Origin: Millionella massiliensis
Lineage (GTDB): Bacteria > Bacteroidota > Bacteroidia > Bacteroidales > Rikenellaceae
Assembly (NCBI RefSeq): GCF_900104655.1
Contig: NZ_FNWD01000002.1
Span: 1,534,246 to 1,598,245 of the forward strand
Reading direction: 5' to 3'
Length of the DNA: 64,000 nucleotides
Shown: positions 28,831 through 37,325 of the stretch, one piece after another
Layout: each line of letters opens with the position of its first letter
Numbering within the stretch: the first letter of the stretch is position 1
Position numbers and translations under genes: made by a program
Notes under the pieces: generated by a model
Databases searched by the model: none
What the model saw: the letters and a program-made list of their open reading frames with translations, nothing else
Told to the model about the DNA's origin: nothing

Positions 28831-29192
28831 TCCAAACGGCTCCTTGTGCGACGGCAGAGGTGCGCCGCGGCCCGGTTACGGTTCTTCGGCGGGCGGAAGT
28901 CTACGGTCGCTCTCTCCCCAGTTGGGCACCATACACAAACAGTTCGCGGGGCATCAGGTAGATTTACCTGATGCCCCGCGAACTGTTTCGATATTTTCCG
29001 ACGGAGATTGGCTTCAAGGCTCTCCGAATCAACGACTACGAGCTCCGGCCCCTCGTCCCTGCCCCTCTCCTCTGTCCGAAGCCTCACTCACCACCACCGA
29101 GCTTCACCTCTCGCCCCTCGCACATCTGCTCTCCGTCATACTCCCGCCGGGCGACTCGCACCAACCGTACTCGCCCCCCCGGGAGAGGGAAA
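28831..29192. other. Intergenic region between convergent uvrC and efp
   Basis: This 362-base stretch holds the shared terminator at 28937-28988. The rest (28990-29192) is pyrimidine-rich on the plus strand and shows no coding frame, repeat or promoter. Confidence 0.6.
28937..28988. terminator. 24-bp bidirectional terminator between uvrC and efp
   Basis: A perfect 24-bp stem (28937-28960 with 28965-28988) closed by GATT. On the plus strand it is followed by CGATATTTT; on the minus strand the stem itself ends in TTT. It lies between two convergent genes and can serve both. Confidence 0.85.
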
Positions 29193-29759
29193 CTATTTGA
29201 TACGTTCGTAGTATTCGCGGGTACGGGTATCGACGCGGATCTTTTCACCGGTGTTGATGAACAGCGGTACTTTGATGGTGGCGCCGGTTTCGACGGTAGC
29301 GGGTTTGAGGGCATTCGACGAAGCGGTATCGCCTTTCAGACCGGGTTCGGTGTAGGTCACTTCCATTTCGACGAGCTGGGGCAGTTCGGCCGAAAGCACC
29401 TGTTCGTTGTCGGTACGGAACATGACTTCGACGATTTCACCCTCTTTCATCAGGTCGGCGTTGTCGATCAGTTTTTTGTCGATGACGATCTGTTCGAAGG
29501 TTTCGGTGTGCATGAAGTTGGCACCCAAGTCGTCTTCGTAGAGGAATTGGTAGGGGCGGCGTTCGACACGTACCGGTTCGATCGGGGCGCCGGCAGTGAA
29601 GGTGTTATCGATCGTGCGACCGTTTTCCAGGTTTTTGAGTTTCGTGCGCACGAAGGCAGGGCCTTTGCCCGGTTTCACATGCTGGAAATCGACGATCTGG
29701 CAGGTTTTGCCGTTGAAGTCGATGCACATCCCGATTTTAATGTCTGCGGTAGTTGCCAT
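29193..29759 (-). CDS. efp: Elongation factor P
   Basis: EF-P relieves ribosome stalling at consecutive prolines. The 188 residues show the three-domain pattern: N-terminal KOW-like domain with the loop [14 protein letters not shown] whose lysine reaches the peptidyl-transferase centre, central OB domain, and the C-terminal [40 protein letters not shown] signature in several parts. Length is normal. The gene has its own consensus promoter at 29804-29834 and ends toward the shared terminator. No lysine-modification gene (epmA/epmB) is nearby. Confidence 0.97.
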   Translation of the reverse strand: MATTADIKIGMCIDFNGKTCQIVDFQHVKPGKGPAFVRTKLKNLENGRTIDNTFTAGAPIEPVRVERRPYQFLYEDDLGANFMHTETFEQIVIDKKLIDNADLMKEGEIVEVMFRTDNEQVLSAELPQLVEMEVTYTEPGLKGDTASSNALKPATVETGATIKVPLFINTGEKIRVDTRTREYYERIK

Positions 29760-29803
29760 ATATGGTTTTGTTTTTTAGATGGAACAAGTATGAATTGGAG
29801 GTG

Positions 29804-29834
29804 CAAAGGTATGAAAAAGACGGGTTTTACGCAA
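29804..29834 (-). promoter_or_regulatory. Promoter of efp
   Basis: On the minus strand, TTG (29834-29832), 20 bases, TACCTTTG (29811-29804). The -7 element is perfect. The -33 part overlaps the 3' end of the VTT gene. Start codon 45 bases downstream. Confidence 0.8.
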
Positions 29835-30279
29835 ACATGGGGCGTATCCACTCCACGACCACGGCCCACCCGACGAATCGGGCCGTTTTGCCGATCAGCA
29901 TGAAGAGGGCCACCTGCCAGACGTTGACCTTGTAGAAGCCCAGCCCCAGGGCGAAAAGATCGCCCACCAGCGGCAGCCACGACAGGAATGCGAGCCACGA
30001 GCCCCAGCGGTCGATGCGGGATTTCTGATGTTCGAGGGTTTCGCGCTTGACCTTGAACCACTTTTCGATCCACTCCCATTTTCCGGCGCGTCCCATCCAG
30101 TAGGAGATCATGCCGCCGCTCCAGTTGCCGAGCGAGGCGACCACCACGGTCCAGACGACGTTTCCGCCGGCAGCCAGCATACCGATCAGCAGAAAATCCG
30201 AGCTGAAGGGGATAACGGTCGCCGCCAGCAGCGAACCGATAAAGAGTCCGAGGTATCCCAGATTGAGCAGCCACTCCAT
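29827..30279 (-). CDS. VTT-domain (DedA/YqaA-like) inner-membrane protein
   Basis: The start at 30279 (M-E-W-L-L-N-L-G) gives 150 residues; the longer frame upstream is antisense-like and arginine/proline-rich. The sequence has the small VTT-domain layout seen in YqaA-like proteins: a hydrophobic N-terminal helix, the re-entrant GNWSGGMISYWMGR segment near 50, an FLSWLPLVGDLFALGLGFYKV segment near 95, and a final helix. VTT/DedA proteins are linked to lipid scrambling and envelope integrity; the precise role here is unknown. It follows the deacetylase with a 29-base gap. Confidence 0.85.
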   Translation of the reverse strand: MEWLLNLGYLGLFIGSLLAATVIPFSSDFLLIGMLAAGGNVVWTVVVASLGNWSGGMISYWMGRAGKWEWIEKWFKVKRETLEHQKSRIDRWGSWLAFLSWLPLVGDLFALGLGFYKVNVWQVALFMLIGKTARFVGWAVVVEWIRPMFA

Positions 30280-30308
30280 GTGTTTCCGACCGTCTTGCTT
30301 GTGTGTGT

Positions 30309-30917
30309 TTAGAGTTCGATGCTCCGGCAGCGCAACCCGGCCTGCTGGATCGCCTCCAGCACACGCGGCAGAGCGTAATAGAGGTTTCGGGAGGCTTTGA
30401 CCGAGTCGTGAAACACGACGATCGACCCTTCGTGCAGGTGACGCGTGACGTTGAGCACGCAGGCTTCGGGCGAAACGGCCCGCGAATAGTCGCGGCTCAG
30501 CACGTCCCACATGATGATATGGTAACGTTCCGAGATGCGCCGCATCTGGCTGCGGGTGATCCGCCCGTAGGGCGGCCGGTAGAGGTTGGTCCGGATCAGT
30601 TCGTTGGCCAGGTCGGCATCCTCGATATAGCGTCCGGTGGGGGTTCCCCACCCTTTGATGTGGCTGTAGGAGTGGTTGCCGACAGCGTGGCCGCGGGCCT
30701 TGATTTTCCGGAAAATGTCGGGACGAAGGTCAACGTTCTTACCGAGGCAGAAGAAGGTCGCCTTGGCGTCGTACTGGTCGAGCGTGTCGAGCACCCACTC
30801 GGTCACCTCGGGGGTGGGACCGTCGTCGAAGGTCAGAAAGATCGATCCGCGCTCGCTGAGGTTCCAGTTCAGCTCGGGAAAAAGACGTTTGATGAATTTC
30901 GGGGGGCGAAAATACAT
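30309..30917 (-). CDS. Polysaccharide deacetylase (NodB homology)
   Basis: The 202-residue protein is a single NodB domain: motif 1 TFDDGP near residue 29, motif 2 HSYSH near 82 (metal-binding histidines), motif 3 RPPYGR near 112, motif 4 region MWDVLSRDY, and motif 5 IVVFHDS near 169. These enzymes remove acetyl groups from N-acetyl sugars of peptidoglycan or other glycans with a divalent metal. There is no obvious signal peptide; the first 20 residues are basic and amphipathic. A TATCTTTG -7 element (minus strand, 30962-30955) lies 38 bases upstream. Confidence 0.9.
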   Translation of the reverse strand: MYFRPPKFIKRLFPELNWNLSERGSIFLTFDDGPTPEVTEWVLDTLDQYDAKATFFCLGKNVDLRPDIFRKIKARGHAVGNHSYSHIKGWGTPTGRYIEDADLANELIRTNLYRPPYGRITRSQMRRISERYHIIMWDVLSRDYSRAVSPEACVLNVTRHLHEGSIVVFHDSVKASRNLYYALPRVLEAIQQAGLRCRSIEL

Positions 30918-31330
30918 ACCGATGTCGCGCTGAGGGGATTACGGTTCAATGTGGCAAAGATAACCAAATTGTCGCAGGTAAGGATACGCGGTTCGCGCTT
31001 CCCTGCCGGGCTACGCCTGCGGAACCAGTGTTTAAGACAAAAACTGCGAAACAAGGGTTACGCCCCCCAAACGGGAAGAAACGCTAAGGGGTGGGCACAC
31101 TGCGAACCTCTCCATGTCCTATTCCCATTTATTCCAACGTCTCCCCGCCGCCCGGTTTGCCGACCCGTTCGCCGCCCCGTTCGTTCGCCGCCCCGTTCGT
31201 TCGCCGCCCCCTCGCAGCCAAACCGCTGAAACGGTTTCCCCTAACAGCGAGAAGACCCCGGCAATCCTCAGCCCCCGGCAACCGCACCTTCGATCGGTTC
31301 CTCCCCCCCTGCACGCGACCCGCTGGCTTT
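30918..31330. other. Intergenic region with short GC-rich tandem repeats
   Basis: This 413-base region between murF and the deacetylase (both minus) contains the deacetylase -7 element (TATCTTTG on the minus strand, 30962-30955). Near 31164-31210 a 16-base unit, CCCCGTTCGTTCGCCG, is repeated twice (31175-31190, 31191-31206) with partial copies on each side. No coding frame is credible. Confidence 0.6.
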
Positions 31331-32725
31331 CTAAAGCAACGGATAGAGGGTTTCGAGTGCGATGCCGCGCGAACCTTTCACCAGCACATGGGCGTCCCGA
31401 ATGGTTACCTCGCCCCGCTTCAGCGCATCGGCCAAAGCGGCGGAGGATTCGAACACCTGTACATGACCGGGGCAGGTTTCGCCGGCCGCTTTCGTAAATT
31501 CGGGACCGACCAGATAGACGTCCAGATCGGGCTGGAGCGAAAGACGCTCGACCACGGCACGATGTTCAGCCTCAGAGAAGTCGCCCAGTTCACGCATGTC
31601 GCCCAGAACCACCACGCGCCGACCCGCGACGGGCAGCCCGAAAAAGTTGTCCAGAGCGGCGGCCATGCTCGACGGATTGGCATTGTAGGCATCCTTGTAG
31701 AGCGTATTGCCGGTGGCGTTGGCCGAGTGTTCGACCTGCGAACGGTTGTTGTCGGGTTCGTATCCAGCGACAGCACGAAGGGCATCGACCGGCTCGACGC
31801 CGAAATATCGTCCCACGGCCAGAGCGGCAGCCGCATTGTAAAGGTTGTAGGCACCGGTCATGCCGGTCGCCATCTCGCCGGCGCCGTCGGCCACAATCAC
31901 CAGCCGATCGTCGTGCGTGCCGGCGGCTGCAGACACACCGAGTTCAGCCACGGTATATCCCACGGCCACGGCACTGGAGCCCTCCCCGAAACGTTCGGCG
32001 ATCATGGAGGCGAGGGTCGTATCGTCGGAGCGGTAGATGGCCGTACCGCCATGCGCAGCGAGGTAGTCGAACAGTTCGCCTTTGCCGCGACGCACCCCTT
32101 CGGGGCTACCGAAGCCCTCCAGGTGGGCCCGTCCAACGTTGGTCACCAACCCGATGTCGGGCCGAGCGATGGCACAAAGGGCGGCGATCTCGCCGGGATG
32201 GTTGGCCCCCATCTCGACAATGGCCACGTCGTCCTGGTCGCTCACGCTGAGCAACGTCAACGGTACGCCGATGTGATTATTGAGATTGCCCTTCGTACAG
32301 GCTACCCGGTAACGGGTGCGCAACACACGGGCCATCAGTTCTTTGGTGGTGGTCTTACCGTTGCTGCCGGTCAGGGCGATCACGGGCAGCCCCAGCATAT
32401 CACGATGGTGGGCAGCGAGCTCCTGCAACGCTGCCAGGGTATCCTTCACGACAATGTAACGGTGGGCCTCCTCGGAATCGGCCGCAACGCCCCGGGGCAT
32501 TTTGCCGTGTACGACGGCTGCCACGGCTCCATCGGCCACGGCCTGACGGGCATAGTCGTTGCCGTCGAAGTTCTCGCCCTGCAAGGCAAAGAAAATGGGC
32601 CCCACACCGTCATGTTCGGCACTCTGGGCCGCCACACTCCGGCTGTCGGTGGTCACCCGACCGCCATTCTCGCAATACAATTCGTAGAGTCTAGATAAAC
32701 TCTTCCCCAAAACGGTATTTGACAT
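31331..32725 (-). CDS. murF: UDP-MurNAc-tripeptide--D-Ala-D-Ala ligase
   Basis: MurF adds D-alanyl-D-alanine to the peptidoglycan precursor in the cytoplasm. The start at 32725 (M-S-N-T-V-L) gives 464 residues; it overlaps the 3' end of manC by 35 bases. Mur ligase features: N-terminal domain with TTDSRSV, ATP loop TGSNGKTTTKELM near 113, central VEMGANHPGEI, YEPDNNRSQ, and the C-terminal KDAYNANPSSM and LGDMRELG motifs. Length is normal. The other mur genes are not in the window, so it is outside the usual division/cell-wall cluster. Confidence 0.96.
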   Translation of the reverse strand: MSNTVLGKSLSRLYELYCENGGRVTTDSRSVAAQSAEHDGVGPIFFALQGENFDGNDYARQAVADGAVAAVVHGKMPRGVAADSEEAHRYIVVKDTLAALQELAAHHRDMLGLPVIALTGSNGKTTTKELMARVLRTRYRVACTKGNLNNHIGVPLTLLSVSDQDDVAIVEMGANHPGEIAALCAIARPDIGLVTNVGRAHLEGFGSPEGVRRGKGELFDYLAAHGGTAIYRSDDTTLASMIAERFGEGSSAVAVGYTVAELGVSAAAGTHDDRLVIVADGAGEMATGMTGAYNLYNAAAALAVGRYFGVEPVDALRAVAGYEPDNNRSQVEHSANATGNTLYKDAYNANPSSMAAALDNFFGLPVAGRRVVVLGDMRELGDFSEAEHRAVVERLSLQPDLDVYLVGPEFTKAAGETCPGHVQVFESSAALADALKRGEVTIRDAHVLVKGSRGIALETLYPLL

Positions 32726-33791
32726 CTTCCACGTAATTTCGAATATTCTGCTCGTTGCTGCGGCGGCAGATGAGCAGGGCGTTGTCCCGTTCGATGACCA
32801 GATAGTCCTCGAGCCCCTCGACAACGGCCACTTTTCCCTCGGGAACGTTGACAATCGTCCCCCGGGTGTTGTAGGTCAGAATGTTTCCGCCCCCGCCGAG
32901 CACGTTCTCCTGTTCGTCATGCCGGGCATGAAGGTAGAGCGAGCCCCAGGTACCGATGTCGCTCCATCCGAAGTCGCCGCAACGGACATAGACATCGGGC
33001 GATTTCTCCATCACGCCGTAGTCGATCGATATGTTCTCGCACGAGGGGTAAATGGCGTCGATAAACGACTGTTCGGTAGCAGTTCCGTAGTCGGCACGGC
33101 CGGCCGCAAAACGGGCGTTCATCTCGGGCAGGTAGGTCTCCAGGGCATGCAGAATGCCGGGCACGGACCAGATAAAAATACCGGAGTTCCAAAAGAATTC
33201 GCCGCTCTCGACGAACACGCGGGCCATCTCAAGATTGGGTTTCTCGGTAAAGGTTTTGACTTTGCAGATGGCGGTGCCTTCGGTTTCGGGACGGGGAGTC
33301 CGGTCGACCTGAATGTAGCCGTATCCGGTCTCGGGACGCGAAGGTTTGATCCCGATGGTCAGCAGTTTCCGATTCCCGCTGACGAACTCGAATCCTTCGC
33401 GGACGATCTTCAGGAACTCGGTCTCGCCGGTGATCAGGTGGTCGGAAGCGGCAACGACAATGTTGGCCTGCGGGTCGCGGGCGGCGATCCGGTAGGCGGC
33501 ATAGGCCACACACGGAGCGGTATTGCGCCGCACGGGTTCGGTAAGCACCTGTTCCGGAGTCAGTTCGGGCAGGTGCCGCAACACCATATCCTTGTACTGC
33601 GCACTGGTGACCACCAGGAAGTTTTCCGGCGGCACCACAGGCAACAGCCGTTCATAGGTGCTGCGAATGAAACTTTTCCCAGTCCCTAATACGTCAATGA
33701 ATTGCTTGGGTTTTTGACTCTTGCTCAACGGCCAAAAGCGGCTACCGACTCCGCCGGCCATAATCACGCAGTAGTTATTGTGTTGGGCCAT
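32691..33791 (-). CDS. manC: Mannose-1-phosphate guanylyltransferase
   Basis: The enzyme makes GDP-mannose from GTP and mannose 1-phosphate, feeding polysaccharide and GDP-fucose synthesis. The 366 residues contain the nucleotidyltransferase motif IMAGGVGSRFWPLS at the start, PKQF, the AASDHLI strand, and the TFTEKPN sugar-binding motif near 185. There is no fused phosphomannose isomerase domain, so it is the monofunctional type. The gene begins behind a TATCTTTG element and is overlapped at its end by murF, so the two are cotranscribed. It is divergent from mlaE. Confidence 0.94.
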   Translation of the reverse strand: MAQHNNYCVIMAGGVGSRFWPLSKSQKPKQFIDVLGTGKSFIRSTYERLLPVVPPENFLVVTSAQYKDMVLRHLPELTPEQVLTEPVRRNTAPCVAYAAYRIAARDPQANIVVAASDHLITGETEFLKIVREGFEFVSGNRKLLTIGIKPSRPETGYGYIQVDRTPRPETEGTAICKVKTFTEKPNLEMARVFVESGEFFWNSGIFIWSVPGILHALETYLPEMNARFAAGRADYGTATEQSFIDAIYPSCENISIDYGVMEKSPDVYVRCGDFGWSDIGTWGSLYLHARHDEQENVLGGGGNILTYNTRGTIVNVPEGKVAVVEGLEDYLVIERDNALLICRRSNEQNIRNYVEDVKYRFGEEFI

Positions 33792-34137
33792 TTTCAGATA
33801 ATGAATGTCATGGGTTTATCGTTCAAAGATAAGGCATAATTCTCATTCGGCATATCCTTTGCTGCTTTTTCATTACCTTTGTCAGCAAGCGGTACTTTAT
33901 GCCGACACTCCGGAAACGAGTGACACGGAGGGACAAAGGAGGCTGCCAGAGAGCTTGCCGAGGGGGGATATTCCGATGCAACCCGAAGCCCGACGGCTGG
34001 AGACGGCATACTGCTCCGGGAAGAGAACCGCCAACCCTCCCCTCCCGCAACGGACCGAGCGTCCCGGGAACCACACCGCCATTCCGGATCCCCGGCAGCC
34101 GATCCGCCGGCAAAACAAACAGAAACGACACACAACG
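33792..34137 (+). other. Divergent promoter region and structured leader of mlaEF
   Basis: Two -7 elements face away from each other: TATCTTTG for manC (minus, 33831-33824) and TACCTTTG for mlaE (plus, 33874-33881). The mla transcript would start near 33888 and carry about 250 untranslated bases. TATGCCG (33898-33904) and CGGCATA (34004-34010) can close a domain of 113 bases. Inside are CACTC/GAGTG (33906-33922) or alternatively CTCCG/CGGAG (33908-33930), and AGCC/GGCT (33987-33998). A further hairpin CGGATC/GATCCG (34085-34106) precedes the start codon. The layout is riboswitch-like; I could not identify the class. Confidence 0.5.
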
Positions 34138-34881
34138 ATGAGCATACTCAAAGAGACAGGCGAATACCTGATGTTGATGAAGAAAGTGTTCTCGCGCCCC
34201 GAGAAGCTCTCGATCTACCGCAAACGGACACTGTTCGAGATGGAGGCCATCGGTCTGAACTCGATCGGCATCGTCGCCATCATCTCGATTTTCATGGGCG
34301 CCGTGGTAGTCATCCAGATGGCCAACAACCTCGAAAGCCCCTTCATTCCCAAGATGATGATCGGCTACGCGACCCGTGAATCCCTCGTGCTGGAGTTCAG
34401 TTCTACCATCGTGGCCCTGATCCTGGCCGGGAAGGTGGGGTCGAACATTGCCTCCGAGATCGGCACCATGCGCATCACCGAACAGATCGACGCCCTGGAG
34501 ATCATGGGGGTCAACTCAGCCAGCTACCTGATCCTGCCCAAGGTGGTTGCCGCCGCCTTCTTCTTCCCGCTGCTGACCATCATGAGTATGATCATCGGCG
34601 TGATCGGCGGCTACGTGGTGGTACAAATCACCCAGATCTTCCCGCCGTTCGAATACGTTTCGGGGATCCGGTACGCCGTCAACACCTTCTACATCACCTA
34701 CTCCATCATCAAAGCCTGCATCTTCGGGATCATGATCTCGACCATATCGGCCTACTACGGCTACTACGCCAAGGGCAACTCGCTCGAGGTGGGCCGTTCC
34801 AGCACCCGCGCCGTGGTGGTCAGCAGCATCGTGATTCTGATCCTCGACCTGGTACTCACCCAAATCATGCTGATCGACTGA
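34138..34881 (+). CDS. mlaE: MlaE-type lipid-transport ABC permease
   Basis: MlaE is the permease of the Mla phospholipid transport system between the outer and inner membranes. The start at 34138 gives 247 residues; the longer open frame upstream lies in the structured leader. Typical sequence: GIVAIISIFMGAVVVIQ, FSSTIVALILAGKVGSNIASEIGTMRITEQIDALE (in two parts) and MGVNSASYLILPK, the hallmark of this family, with five hydrophobic segments. It overlaps mlaF by one base (TGATG). MlaD, the periplasmic partner, is not adjacent; in this phylum it is usually encoded elsewhere. Confidence 0.93.
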   Translation: MSILKETGEYLMLMKKVFSRPEKLSIYRKRTLFEMEAIGLNSIGIVAIISIFMGAVVVIQMANNLESPFIPKMMIGYATRESLVLEFSSTIVALILAGKVGSNIASEIGTMRITEQIDALEIMGVNSASYLILPKVVAAAFFFPLLTIMSMIIGVIGGYVVVQITQIFPPFEYVSGIRYAVNTFYITYSIIKACIFGIMISTISAYYGYYAKGNSLEVGRSSTRAVVVSSIVILILDLVLTQIMLID

Positions 34882-35639
34882 TGATACAAGCCATAGACAT
34901 CTGTAAATCATTCGAAGGCCGTTTGGTGCTCGACCACGTATCGGCCACCTTCCAACCCGGCAAGACCAACCTGATCATCGGCCAGAGCGGATCGGGCAAA
35001 ACCGTGCTGCTCAAGAGTCTCGTCGGCCTCCACCAGATCGACAGCGGACAGATCCTCTACGACAAACTCTGCTTCAGCGGAGCTCCCCTCGAGGTCAAAC
35101 GCGAGATCCGACAGAAACTCGGCATGATCTTTCAGGGCGGCGCCCTGCTCGACTCCTCGACCGTGATCGAGAACGTGATGTTCCCGCTGGACCTCTTCAC
35201 CGACATGTCGCAGAGCGAGAAGGAAGATCGGGCGAACTTTTGCCTGCAACGCGTCAACCTCACCAACGCCAACCACCTCTACCCGTCGGAGTTGAGCGGC
35301 GGGATGATCAAACGTGTGGCCATCGCCCGCGCCATCGTGATGAACCCGCAGTACCTCTTCTGCGACGAGCCCAACTCCGGTCTCGACCCCAAGACCTCGG
35401 TGGTGATCGACAACCTGATTCAGGAGATCACCCAGGAGTACAACATCACCACCATCATCAACACCCACGACATGAACTCCGTGATGGAGATCGGCGACAC
35501 CATCATCTTCATCTACCAGGGCCGCAAATGGTGGGAAGGGACCAAGGACGACATCCTCGACACTGACAACAAAGAGCTCGAAGCCTTCATTTTCGCCTCG
35601 GCCATGGCGCGAAAAGTCCGCAACAACCGCAACAAATAG
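34881..35639 (+). CDS. mlaF: MlaF-type lipid-transport ABC ATPase
   Basis: This is the ATPase partner of MlaE. The 252 residues show Walker A GQSGSGKT near 40, the Q-loop FQGGALLDSSTV, signature LSGGMIKRVAIARA, Walker B YLFCDEPNSGLD, and the H-loop INTHDM. Length is normal. It shares a stop/start overlap with mlaE, so the two are translated together. A lysine/arginine/asparagine-rich tail ends the protein. No clear terminator directly follows. Confidence 0.93.
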   Translation: MIQAIDICKSFEGRLVLDHVSATFQPGKTNLIIGQSGSGKTVLLKSLVGLHQIDSGQILYDKLCFSGAPLEVKREIRQKLGMIFQGGALLDSSTVIENVMFPLDLFTDMSQSEKEDRANFCLQRVNLTNANHLYPSELSGGMIKRVAIARAIVMNPQYLFCDEPNSGLDPKTSVVIDNLIQEITQEYNITTIINTHDMNSVMEIGDTIIFIYQGRKWWEGTKDDILDTDNKELEAFIFASAMARKVRNNRNK

Positions 35640-36246
35640 ACACGGACCGGTCGGCAGACACCCCCATTCCGACACTCCGCAAGTCGAGGGAACAACCTCC
35701 CCGCGGCCTCGCTTGCCATCAGCCTGCGGAGTTTCGCTGTGCTGCCCGTGACATTCGGCCGTTTCATTATCCGCCATTGCCCGCCCATATTCGCAATTGG
35801 GGCATCGTACACCCTATTTTTCCGGCCGGATAACCGGGAGGGCTGCACCACCCGAGCCTGCGTCGACCGTACAATCCCGGTAGGAAAAGCGGACACCGTT
35901 TGAAAGCACGGAACACTGCATGAAAATACAAGAAGTGCAACCGATTCAGCCGCCGATTCCCGCGCGGATGTCCGGCTGCACTTTTTTGTTCGAGCACAGG
36001 CAGAACGCGACAAACGCAAACGGGTCCCAATGTATCACGGATTCTCCCCCCACATTACCATCCGCAATTACTGGTTCTGCTCCCCATTCCGCCAGAGACA
36101 CAACTTCACCTGCACCCGTTATCCAACCTCGAACATGCCCCGACACGACACGCCCGACACGGCTAATGGCACTACTTCACCAGCCGTCACAGCCCCGTAA
36201 ACCTGCGAAAATCGTACCTTTGCAGCATAGCGTTACACTCACACCC
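35640..36246 (+). other. Long intergenic region with a terminator and a -7 element
   Basis: The 607 bases between mlaF and the acyltransferase contain an intrinsic terminator (35933-35987) and TACCTTTG (36215-36222), the likely promoter of the acyltransferase, 25 bases before its start. The 290 bases between mlaF and the terminator have no coding frame I trust. They may be a long mla 3' end or a small RNA gene. Confidence 0.5.
35933..35987 (+). terminator. Intrinsic terminator 293 bases after mlaF
   Basis: AAGTGCA (35933-35939) pairs with TGCACTT (35977-35983), extended by CCG/CGG after one mismatch, and is followed directly by six T's (35982-35987). It is a good terminator far from the nearest stop codon. 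Confidence 0.75.
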
Positions 36247-37284
36247 ATGCGCAACCCCTATATCAGTTTTCTGCAAGCCTTCGGCATCGTGCTCGTCGTG
36301 GTCGGCCACGCCTTCCCCACCGACGGACACGACAACCTGCTATACCGGTGGATATACAGTTTCCACATGCCCCTGTGGGTTTTCCTCTCCGGCTACCTGC
36401 TCCGCTACACCGCACCCGCCGCTGCTCCCGGCACCTGTCCACTGGCCGGCATCCGGTTCGGCGGCCGAGGCGGATTCCTCGACAAAAAGGTCCGACGACT
36501 GCTCGTCCCCTACCTGCTGATCAGCACCTGCGTTTTTCTGCCCAAGGTGTGGCTCAGCCGCTGGGCCGTGAAACCCGTCGACCTCTCGTGGAGCGCCTAC
36601 TTCGAAATGCTCCTCGTCCCCTCGAAAAACGTCATTGTCTACTACTGGTTCCTGCCCACCATCTTTATCCTGCTGACCGGCACCGTCCTGCTGGCCAAAC
36701 TGCTGCGAACGGTCCGCCTCGGAGGACGCATCCCGCTGTGGGTATGGCCCTGTGCTGCACTGATACTTTCGATTTTCAACCCGTTGTCGGGTGTGCTTTG
36801 GCTCAACCTCGCCGGAGTCATCAAATTCGCCTTCTTCTTCGTACTCGGCATCGCCTACTGCACCTATCAGGACCGGATCGACCCGGCCCTCTACCTCGGC
36901 AGCCTTTGGACCTCACTCGGCTGGGGCGCCACCTCCGTAGTGCTCGTCGTCACCGGGTATGCCACCCTCGACCCGCTGATGGCCCAACTGACCGCCGTGT
37001 GCGGCATTCTGTTCGCCCTCTCCCTCGGCCACACCTACCTTCAGGCACGCCTCCGGCTGCTCGCTCCGCTTGACGGCGCCACCTACGCCATTTTCCTTTT
37101 CTCCTGGTTCCCGCAATCCGCCCTGCGCGTGCTCTGCTACGACATTGCCCACCTCACCCCCTGGATCGGCGTCATCGTCAGCTCGCTGGCCGGGATTCTC
37201 CTCCCGTGGCTGCTCTGGCGGGCCCTCCAGTACGGGAAACGGTGGACCGCGGGCCGATGGATCGCCCGGTTGGTCGGACAGTAA
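36247..37284 (+). CDS. Acyltransferase 3 family membrane protein
   Basis: The start at 36247 (M-R-N-P-Y-I-S-F-L-Q) gives 345 residues, beginning with the usual first helix of this family and the conserved GIVLVVVGHAFP histidine. About ten hydrophobic segments follow, with the family's FHMPLWVFLSGY segment near 38 and DKKVRRLLVPY near 81. Acyltransferase 3 proteins add acetyl or other acyl groups to sugars of envelope or exported glycans. The substrate is unknown. A TACCTTTG element lies 25 bases upstream; the sialate-esterase gene follows with its own promoter. Confidence 0.85.
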   Translation: MRNPYISFLQAFGIVLVVVGHAFPTDGHDNLLYRWIYSFHMPLWVFLSGYLLRYTAPAAAPGTCPLAGIRFGGRGGFLDKKVRRLLVPYLLISTCVFLPKVWLSRWAVKPVDLSWSAYFEMLLVPSKNVIVYYWFLPTIFILLTGTVLLAKLLRTVRLGGRIPLWVWPCAALILSIFNPLSGVLWLNLAGVIKFAFFFVLGIAYCTYQDRIDPALYLGSLWTSLGWGATSVVLVVTGYATLDPLMAQLTAVCGILFALSLGHTYLQARLRLLAPLDGATYAIFLFSWFPQSALRVLCYDIAHLTPWIGVIVSSLAGILLPWLLWRALQYGKRWTAGRWIARLVGQ

Positions 37285-37300
37285 AACTTTCGTACCTTTA
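37270..37300 (+). promoter_or_regulatory. Promoter of the two-domain esterase gene
   Basis: TTG (37270-37272), 20 bases, TACCTTTA (37293-37300), one mismatch from TAnnTTTG. The -33 part is inside the end of the acyltransferase gene. Start codon 26 bases downstream. Confidence 0.65.
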
Positions 37301-37325
37301 AGACCGTCAACCCCTTTCACTCGCC

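Noticed and set aside
28937..28988. Terminal inverted repeat of a mobile element
   Set aside because: The 24-bp arms have a 4-base loop and lie between convergent genes, so it is a terminator. No transposase is present.
33898..34010. Molybdenum-cofactor riboswitch upstream of mlaE
   Set aside because: Some words look familiar, but I cannot verify the match from memory and the downstream genes move lipids. Left as an unclassified structured leader.
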